DNA from: Rotaria macrura
Lineage: Eukaryota; Rotifera; Eurotatoria; Philodinida; Philodinidae
NCBI GenBank assembly: GCA_900239685.1
Contig: OENT01000326.1
Span: 1 to 64,000, forward strand
Direction of reading: 5' to 3'
DNA length: 64,000 bases
Both the position numbers and the translations under genes were made by a program. Position 1 is the stretch's first letter. The number at the start of each line of letters is the position of its first letter. Below the pieces are notes generated by a model, which was given only the letters and a program-made list of their open reading frames with translations, had not been told where the DNA came from and ran no database searches. Below are positions 55,601 to 64,000 of this stretch, piece after piece.

Positions 55601-58600
55601 GGTAATTGTTATACATGAAATATCTACAGTTTCACACGGAGTTGAGAAAAAAATAAATAAATTGTCTCCTATCATACTCATTATCTGTGATAGAGAATGC
55701 TTAGTTACACTAAAACGTCTACGATATTCTGGAGATCTGAAGGTCTATGCATGCAGAGCATCTTAGATTACGATTCCGTCATTCAATGTTTTCCTTTCGA
55801 TAAATACCACGCATGTATTAGTTCGAAGGAGAGATACATGACCTTTATTCTTCTGGTTGCCTGTCAATCTGACTTGATCCAACTTGTGGAGAAAATATCA
55901 GATTAAAGACTTGGAATCTCATTTTCGATTGGTGTAAAAATCACTATATTTATCTACTGCATCTATCTACTTTTAAACAAAACATTTTCTGTCTACGTAG
56001 TTAAAAAAATAAAAAATCCAAGCTTATTAAGAATATATCATAAAACATTGATAAGCGACGTTAAAATGTATAGATTATCAAAAAAATACCTGTGTAAGTC
56101 TATTACGACTATCCTTCAACGATGATGTCGATGCTAATCCGTTCGATTTCTTTTTATCGAATAACGTCATTTTTTCTTTGAATGATAATTTCGAAATATC
56201 ATCGTCGAATGTTTCTTTGTCGATTTTCTTATCAGATGAACTTTCATCATCGAGATGCATAAGAAGAATGTTTTCTGTTTGAGCACGTTGATTTGTACTA
56301 GCATATTTTTTTGTCATCTGTAATACTGATGAAGAACTAAAACATAGATAAAAAAACGATCGTCGAACGTTCGCCAGACAAGAAGAAAAAGGAATTGAAA
56401 ATCTCGAATTTACTCATCATGTTTGACTGGTTTTGCACGTGGTAATGTACCACCGAATATTGAATCTCTTGTAATATTTTCAAACAAATGTCTTTTATCA
56501 GCAACAGTCAGATTTTCGTCAATTCTAAAATGTATACAAATACATATCATCGATGATAGAATTAATTTAGATCTAGTTGTTGCCTACTCATTTAAGTTTT
56601 TGTCTTGTTCAACTAGATCATCTTTTGATAATAGTAAATTTAATCGTTCAATTGACATTTTAGCTCGTTTATCTCGATTAATTTGATTATCCAATGGTAT
56701 TTCAACTGAATGTGCCTTTTGAAAATTCTTCGGATTCATATCTATTGACGATGTTGCTGCATTAGTATATGCTAAGAGCACTATTTCATGATCACTTTTT
56801 GATGTTGGTATCGGACGATTAAGTTGTTGTGGTTCATCGAATGTGTTAGATTTTTGAATCGAACGTTTATAATCTTCTACCTTACATCGACTATTCCGTT
56901 TTCGTATAATTTCAGAGAGACCACGTTGTTTTTCAACAGGTAAATGTATTGAACGATTGGTAGTTGTCGATGTTGATGAATCATTATTTTCAGTTAAATT
57001 ATCTAGTATTTGTTCGATGGATGATTTAAGTGGTCTGAATACGTTCGTTGATTTCGGAGAACTTTCACGTGGCAAATCAACTTGTTTCGAAAAGAATGGT
57101 GGCTGATCAAATATTTGCAAGGATATTTCTTCGAATGGACGTTGTTCTGTTCGGATATTCATTGTACGAAGACGTTCGAATGGATTGACAAGAATAATAT
57201 TTGATAATGGTCGCGCTGGTCGCATAGATGGGGACGAATCATCTAGGAATATGAATGTGTTTAAATTTGAAACTGAAAAGTTTCATACACGTACTATGAA
57301 TGGATTCATCGATAAATAATTCATGATTCTGCACCATTTTTTCTTCTTCTTCATTCGAATCAGTTGGTATAACTAGATACGAAATCAAAGTCATATTTTA
57401 GAATTAGCATTTATTTAATTACCAATAAGAATACATGAATATTTTTTTTTCATAATAATAGATATGTTAATATCTCACCTGTTTCATTCATCCTATGATC
57501 TTTATCTATGTTAAGATCATTGGCAACATCATGAAATGTATCATCAGCAAGTGGTGATGAACAAGTTTCAGTTATGTTGTGATCACTAAATTCGTGTCTT
57601 TTCGTACATGGTGTATTTGAAGTTCGTGCATAAAATTGTGATTCAGCAAGAGATATTCCCATCGGTAGTGGTATGATCTCTTCTCCTTCTGGCTTTTCAT
57701 TAGATGATATAAGTGTTGTTCTTGCTGGAGAAGGAGTTGACTCGATGGCTGCATGTATTTGATCGTTAATTGTCTCATTTTTATGAACAGCATTAGTAAT
57801 TCCTGTACTTGTACCATCACTACCAATTTTGTGCACAGATATTGAACGGGTATTGTTACGTTGTTCTCTTTCTGGTGATGGCAAATCTAGAGAATACGAG
57901 GAGACTATTTATTTTTACCGTAGGATACATATGTAATAGTATGGCAATGCATTAAAATTGAATGAGAAATTTAAAAAAAAAACCTGAAGACTGATTTCTT
58001 TGTATATTCATCAGTATAATAATATTGATACAGCTATGGAAGAAAAAAGTCGTTGAAAATTTGTTATCGTATGTAACATGATTTCTTTTATCGGTGGATG
58101 GAAAATAATTCATAGGAAATTTATGTCTGCTGAATAGGTGATGAAAGAGACTGCAGTCAACTATTCGTTTAGTGTCTTACTTATCAAAAGATAAGAAATT
58201 TTATATCTGTTAATTATTTTCTGTTTTTAAATGAAATCTTTCTGATTTTAGTTCGATTTAGTTTTTAAAAAAAAACCTTGGATTAAGGTTGACCTTATTA
58301 GATCAATCAAAGGCCAAAGATGATTTCTGCAGTGTTGATCTAACCCAAAAGCATTTATTCTGATGCTTCTATCCAGATGCGCTCAGAGCAGTATAGCCTT
58401 AAGAACAATGCCAAAACAAAGCGTCCTCGCGCATCCAAAATTGAAAAATTTGTACTTATTGATTTCTAGTATTATTCTTCTGTTTTTACTATTTCAATCA
58501 CTCGTCGTACTATTTTTGACAAGAATGTATCAAGTTTTGTATTCTCACTGAAAGAACACATATCAACTGAATACTCTGTATAGACGTATATAAATATATA

Positions 58601-61600
58601 TATCTCAATATATATGTATAGATATAAGTAGATGGATCTCTTGTTAAGATAACAGTAACAGATGAATGTCATTTTTTCTTTTTTTTGCAAAGTATTGGCG
58701 TGGGTGAATCTCAACAGTATACTATAGTGGCGCGTAACTTGATACTCTGTCTTAGACTCACGACAAACAAACGACTTACCCCGCAATTTTCCATCCGATT
58801 TGGCTATATTTTTTGAGCTTGCACAGAGCCTAAAGAAATATAAAATTATGATATTAAATTGATCGCTAAGTGTGAAAATAGGATATGAAGAAACGAAAAT
58901 TATCCGATAACATCATGACAAAAAAAGCACAAGTCATATTAATGTGTACATACCACGCTCCCATATTGTATCAATGGAAAGTTCAATTGGAAAGAGTAAA
59001 CTTTTGCCGATACGAGGAGTAAATGTTCAAAGTGACGTATTCGTATTTTACTCCGTTTTATCTATTTTACTAAATCAAACCAGATAGTAACATATACCTA
59101 TATATATATACATATACATATACATATATATCTGTGTATGTGTGTATATATGTAGGCATCAACATATGTTTTTTAGCCTATCATTCAACTGAATACATTG
59201 AGGCAACTAAGAAAAAAACAATTATCGCTACGGAATTCGGGTACCATTGACGCTGTGCTATAGATGCGCAACAAAAAAAAGAAGAAAGATAGTTATATTA
59301 CTATTATTATAGAGAAATATATGAACGTTGTATGGTGGCAACAGTTCTATTTTTTCCTTGATTATATAAACCTCATTGTATATGAGAATAACTTGGGAGA
59401 GATAAAGACGAAGAGGAAACAAGAAATAGCAACATATTTATGTAGACTTCTATTTGATAGATGCAATGCATCAATATCTCCATGTTGCAGATGACGATAG
59501 TAGGTGGAGGAACCACATACAAACGTCATTCTTGTACACATATATATATATATATATAAAGCGTAGTTTTTTTCTCTCTTCCGCTGTCTCCTTTTCTCTT
59601 TCTCTATATGCCTTCGTACATTTTTTTCCAATTGTCTATATAATTGTATTATTCTTTCTTTTTTTCAGTATTATACAATTTCTTAAAGTGTCTTGCGTTA
59701 AAGTTTTCTTTTTATATACTATTTTTACTCTTTTCCACTTGACACTTGTAATCATAAGTGTGATCGTTTAATGCATAGTGATGATGTGAAGAATGAACTA
59801 AAGTGAAAAGTAATCTGACATTAATCATCATTACTTGATAATGTCAAGCTGAGTTTATCTACGTATAGTTTCCATCGCACTTGAGGATCTGTCTATCATT
59901 CATTACTATCGAATAGAATTTTTTCCATCAATAACTGAAGGCTCAGAAAGAGAGTCTATTTGAAATATGCAGTAGCCTTGTTCGATGACAAAAGCGATTA
60001 TCTGTCTAATACAAACAAAAATCGATTCATTTACATAAAAGTAATACACAAGGTTTCTTTTCTGTTTCATCCATATAGACGTCATTATATATAATATGTA
60101 TATATATATATATATGTAAAAAAGCAATTAGTGCAAACGATAGGATCATATTTATACAAGGTTCTTGGCTATTCTCTGTTGAGCAGATGTCTATTTATAC
60201 TGATAGATAACAGTAAAAAGATACGTATATCACAAAAGAAAAAAAGATCAATCTGATCATTATGCTGAAAGACTTCCATTTTTCTATTCTTACAATTGAC
60301 ATTTTAAATATTATGTTGACATTGATTGATATACAACTATTATAAACATAGAAATAATTTTCCATTTTAATATTTTCAAAGGTTATTGTTTTGGTTATTA
60401 TTTGTTACATCATCAAATTAGACCGATTAGAAAAATAGAAAACAAAAACAAATAAAAAAAAAAGAAAGAAATCTTCAGATTCATGTGCGATCAGGCTTTT
60501 GAACTCAAATAAATCCATTCTAGCTATGATCAAATCAAAATCGTTTTGAAAAGTCCGCATTCCAAAAAAAGATACTACCAAATGATAACAGCAAAAAACA
60601 AATATATATTTGTGTATGCGCAAAAAGTAAATGCACTCCGTTATTGTTGTTTTTCATTATTATGTAGAACAAACAAGTAGATACTGATCGGCATGATAAT
60701 TATGTGAAAGAAAACACACTGAAAGAAAAACAGGACATTCTGTCAAATGATGTGAAGATACACAATGATGTCGTGATGGATATTCATTCATCGTCCAATT
60801 GTCCTACAACGTAGAGAAGACGAATTGTTTCTTTTTTTTTCATTGCACCATGATTGATGTACGATCACCTATCTAGTTGACAGCAAAAATATGCATGTGT
60901 CACGGTTGAAATTCATCAATCAAGTAAAAACGAGCACATCAACATGAGAATGCAATCGTGCTGCCGAGCAATATAGCAGGAGAAAAAAGGGTGTAGCATG
61001 AAAATGAACGGTGAATGTTACCGACATAAATCTGTTGATATTGAACATGTAGATGTCATGCATGTACAAGGTAAAAAAATATTTGCTTGAATTTTTAATA
61101 GCAGAACATTCATTCGAAAAAAAGACGTAGGCGTGGAAGAATATATATTTATATATAAGTCTTTATAAGCATTAGCAGGAATTATATAAGAACTACCAAT
61201 CGGTCTAATTTGATGTTAGAACTATTGCTGTCAACTAGATACGTTTTGAAAACAACGACACAATAATAACATCTTACTTTCTTGGTTTCGGGATTCCACA
61301 AACAGAATCATCACTGTCGAAATCAAATGCTGTTGGTTTAAACATAGATCGCCGATTATTCGTATTCGTTGTATTATGGTTTCTTCCATGGATATTCGAT
61401 TTTCGATTATTAAATGTCATTGAATCAAGTGATTTATATCGAAGTAGAGCAGCTCGATTAACACGTTCAATATCAGCTGTTGACGATGACGACGATGATG
61501 ATGATGGCGATGATAAATGTTCTCTTCCACCTAAATATTCGCGACTTGTTGATTTTTGATTTCGATGTGATCTATTAAAATCATTATGCATAGTTGAGGA

Positions 61601-64000
61601 CATGAACGATGATGGATCTTGACATAAATCAACACTCTTAGAACGCTTCATCTGTTTACGTTTTTGAAAACGACGACGAGAGTGTTGTTGTCCACTGCTT
61701 ATTAAATCATCTTGCTGTTCCTCTTGTTGTTTTTGTTGTGGTTCAATGATACCTGCCTGTTTGGGCGTTTCTGATAGTTGTTGATAATTATTTGTAATTG
61801 TTGCCAATGTAGGTCGATAATGATATGACGTTGGTGGATTATAATTTTCATGATTAAATGGTGGTGAATATGTTGGCTAGAACAATAAACAAATAAAAAC
61901 ATGTTTTCATTATTATGTCTTATTCTTTCTAGAAAGACAAGTCTTTAAATCGCATCCGATCTTCTAGTCTACTGATTATTCTTACCATGCTAGAATGAAA
62001 ATCGCCATGTGTCGGGGATGTATGTTTCGGTTGAATATTATTGGTTGACGGTGTTAATCCATTCGTACGTCCATTATAAGTTGGCATATTAGAAGTTGAT
62101 AATTGATTCGATGAAGCATGTGAAAGTGTTTCAGATAGTAACATAGGGGATGTTATAAATGAAGAAGCATTTGATGGAGGTTGAGTAGCAATACTTGAAT
62201 ATGCAGGATTAGGCATAAGAAAATCGGAATTATGAACATTAGGATGACGGATCACACCGCCCAGAGAACCCACTGATGAAGATGTTGATGAGTTTGTCGG
62301 TGTATTTCCCATACTATCAAGATTTATGAGTGATTTTGATGGTCCAATTGTAGGTGTTATTGTTGCTGTCGTTGCTGTCGTCGTCGTTGTTGCTGCTGCT
62401 GCTGCTGTCACTGCCGCCATTGTATGTGATTGTGATGTTGATTGATATTGTGGGCGAATCATACTTGTATTGATGGAATAAGGCTCGACTTTTGCAATAT
62501 TTCTTGGCCGTACCATTGTTGAATCATTATCATTCAAACGGCGAAAACGATATGGATCATATGAAAGCTCTGATGGCGGCATTGCACTACTATTGTTTGG
62601 ATGACTAACCGTCTCCAGACTAAAACACAGATATATAAATAAACAAATGCTGATCAATCATATCTAATATGTCATCAGAAAATAATAGAACAAGAAGAAA
62701 AACCGACTTATATAATATGCAAGCTTCCACAAACTAATTGCTCAGATCAACACTATCTTCAGGCATCATGAATGACAACAACAAATTCGCTTTAAAGTAT
62801 TGGTTATGTCAAGAAAAAGAAATAACCCATAGTCTGATAATCATGTTTAAGAAAGAGAAAGAATATTTTTGACTTGATGTCAATCAGGACAGTGCGAACA
62901 AGAGTTTTTCTTCTGTTTATTTTTGATTACTGATTGTTTAAGTCCTAAGGGAAAAATATGATCTTCACATGTTAATATTAATCAAAATAGTACGTGTTGA
63001 TATTGTTTTGTTTTGTTTTGTTTTCAATGAGCGACAGACATATGATTGCATAATATCCTATATGTTGAAATCAATATACTGGAAATCTAATCGTTGATAT
63101 TCTATTGAAATTTTTAGAGACGAACAGAGAATGTTAGAGTACACTTTCATTTGATGTGTTTTTGTTGATTAGTTTTTAACGAAGGAAAGGAAAGGAATTT
63201 TCAGCTTTTTTCTGTTCGTTATCAGTGATAAACTGTTACAAACAACTAATCTAATAGTTGTCTATTTACTTTCAACGCTGCATCATATTTGTTTCTATTA
63301 TCATATTCTACTATTTCGTAATTTATTGGGATGTAAGACGAGAAAGAGTATGTTGAGTCATTTGCATGGAGACTTGAATAATCACGCAGCGTACTAGCCA
63401 TCGTATTGAGAAACATGAATTTTTTTTTCTGAAGAATGATGAGTGATGTATCATCATAGGAAAGAAATCATTAAAAAAAAAGATTATCCAAACAAGTCGT
63501 GGGCGACATAGTGTTAATGGATGATGCATTTGTCTATGTCATTCACTAGTTATAATCCAAGGTCGTCATAGTACCCGATCGAACTGTCAATCAAATATGC
63601 ATGTATTTTTACAGCACTCTGATCATATTACTTCTGTCGATTGTTTACATTACTTATCGATAAATTTATAGAATATCAGAGTGGATACCATACCTTTCAG
63701 TTGTTTTTGTACTTTTAAGTATTGGTTTTTTATTGATGAAAAGTGTGGTTGATGGTACATCTTGTACAGGAGTCGATGTCGGTTCACTGATCGCATGCTC
63801 TTGTTGTTCTTGCTGTTGAGGTTCAATCGGATGTAAGACAGGTGTAGGTTTTACAGATGAAAATGATACGTTAGATTTAGTATTCGAAATTGAACGTCGA
63901 CTAAGATTTGAATCGATTGAATCATGTCGATGTTGATTATTTAAAGATGAATTAGTTAAATCAAGTGATGATTTTGTAACAAATAATTGCTTTAACTTTT
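43635..64000 (-). CDS. SVIL: supervillin (gelsolin repeats + villin headpiece), 5' end outside window
   Basis: Membrane-associated F-actin and myosin II scaffold. Exons in coding order: 63694-64000 (runs off the edge), 61986-62619, 61278-61876, 58780-58829, 57479-57886, 57295-57372, 56588-57242, 56414-56524, 56090-56336, 53134-53215, 52895-52955, 52618-52835, 51918-51977, 51671-51851, 51455-51618, 49325-50074, 47293-47480, 47109-47224, 46732-47041, 46365-46675, 46166-46305, 44614-44955, 44412-44539, 43894-43999, 43791-43840, 43635-43721. Phases agree throughout, giving at least 2126 residues (human about 2200). The N-terminal half is disordered, Ser/Thr/Asn-rich, with conserved islands LSFKEKMTLF, GAKNPLRQI and YTEVHTDLSEQELRRLKRA. 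Gelsolin-like repeats follow: KELMLILIKGRR, VFVFDFGSELYVWNGKY, YIIRWKYK with IAYWIWQG, LMLVWHGYG, and LCLIDACTELYIWQGW. The end is a headpiece, LPEGVDPSKIESYLSDGDFQ then DEFYALPYWKQTNIKKPLGF. Very sure of identity. Confidence 0.95.
44956..46165. other. supervillin intron, 1.2 kb
   Basis: AT-rich, no second gene or repeat recognised. The short plus-strand frame at 45109-45312 is not supported. Confidence 0.5.
47481..49324. other. supervillin intron, 1.8 kb, with a signal-peptide-like plus-strand frame
   Basis: At 47789 (+) an ATG opens MNSISILAFILGLFVACHAD, which has the form of a signal peptide. About 200 bp on, a Cys/Trp-containing open stretch (KGTYECDWHEVNSIAFS, about 48054-48140) follows TTTCAG and ends in a stop. 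I could not join the two in phase, so no gene is called. The rest of the intron is AT-rich. Confidence 0.3.
50075..51454. other. supervillin intron, 1.4 kb
   Basis: AT-rich, no feature recognised. Confidence 0.5.
51978..52617. other. supervillin intron with GAT-repeat
   Basis: Contains a (GAT)n microsatellite at about 52137-52166, and a plus-strand chance frame encoding poly-Asp over it. Nothing else seen. Confidence 0.6.
52137..52166. repeat. (GAT)n microsatellite
   Basis: About ten GAT/GAC triplets in a supervillin intron. Confidence 0.8.
53216..56089. other. largest supervillin intron, 2.9 kb
   Basis: No exon, RNA gene or repeat recognised on either strand. Short frames at 53935-54156 and 55697-55906 (+) have no support. 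Confidence 0.5.
57984..58011 (-). other. possible alternative first exon of supervillin
   Basis: Reads ATG AAT ATA CAA AGA AAT CAG TCT TCA G and then GTTTTT. Its phase fits the acceptor at 57886, giving MNIQRNQSSDLPSPERE. The upstream exon 58780-58829 fits the same acceptor in the same phase. If used, it would start a 1606-residue isoform without the first 530 or more residues. The donor is weak (GTTTTTTTTT), so this is tentative. Confidence 0.3.
58830..61277. other. supervillin intron, 2.4 kb, TA-microsatellite-rich
   Basis: Contains several TA/CATA tracts (about 59096-59155, 59538-59559, 60094-60116, 61138-61160). Other than these and A- or T-rich runs nothing was recognised. A similar TATATA tract lies at 58585-58625 in the neighbouring intron. 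Confidence 0.6.
62620..63693. other. supervillin intron, 1.1 kb
   Basis: AT-rich; a (TTTTG)n run at about 63005-63023 is the only repeat noticed. Confidence 0.5.

Noticed and set aside
59264-59771. Overlapping plus-strand frames in a supervillin intron
   Set aside because: Low-complexity Phe/Ile/Tyr/Lys translation of AT-rich and TA-repeat DNA. No domain or splice context.

Overview
This window is animal nuclear DNA. All genes are split by GT-AG introns, most of them 40-70 bp, with a minority of 0.5-2.9 kb. The sequence is strongly AT-rich and the standard code applies. The gene set (polybromo, DDX5-type helicase, AN1/UIM zinc finger, PAGR1-like, MutL-like, coiled-coil protein, DNase I, supervillin) is metazoan. 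Compactness, AT-richness and intron style suggest a small invertebrate; a bdelloid rotifer is my best guess, but nothing here proves it. Exon boundaries were built by hand from splice signals and reading-frame phase. Every multi-exon model listed closes in phase from start to stop (or to the window edge).

Layout. 1-1.79 kb: no gene seen. 1.79-10.98 kb (+): polybromo-1, with six bromodomains, two BAH domains and an HMG box. 10.98-13.54 kb: gene-free. 13.54-16.73 kb (-): DDX5/DDX17-type DEAD-box helicase, whose longest intron carries a likely stop-containing alternative exon. 17.11-19.43 kb (+): ZFAND2B-like protein with a decayed mariner transposon in its last intron. 19.56-20.18 kb (+): small PAGR1-like protein. 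20.30-21.37 kb (-): MLH3-like endonuclease domain with no visible N-terminal ATPase part. 21.38-27.94 kb: gene-poor, with one near-perfect palindromic MITE. 27.94-35.92 kb (-): 20-exon, 1121-residue coiled-coil protein of unknown identity, divergently paired with a Lys/Ala/Glu-rich chromatin-type protein at 36.38-37.84 kb (+). 40.49-41.60 kb (-): secreted DNase I family nuclease. 43.64 kb to the right edge (-): supervillin, at least 2126 residues in the window, N-terminus outside.

There is no operon-like or cassette system. The genes are ordinary conserved single genes. Polybromo (PBAF) and PAGR1 (MLL3/4-PTIP) are both chromatin regulators, and the MLH3-like gene is a repair/recombination factor, but their proximity may be chance. 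The most interesting points are: (a) a hairpin covering the 3' splice site of a putative poison exon inside the DDX5-type helicase gene; (b) an ATPase-less MLH3-like protein; (c) a 51-nt in-frame intron inside bromodomain 6; (d) two alternative ways into the supervillin exon at 57479-57886; (e) the mariner and MITE insertions.
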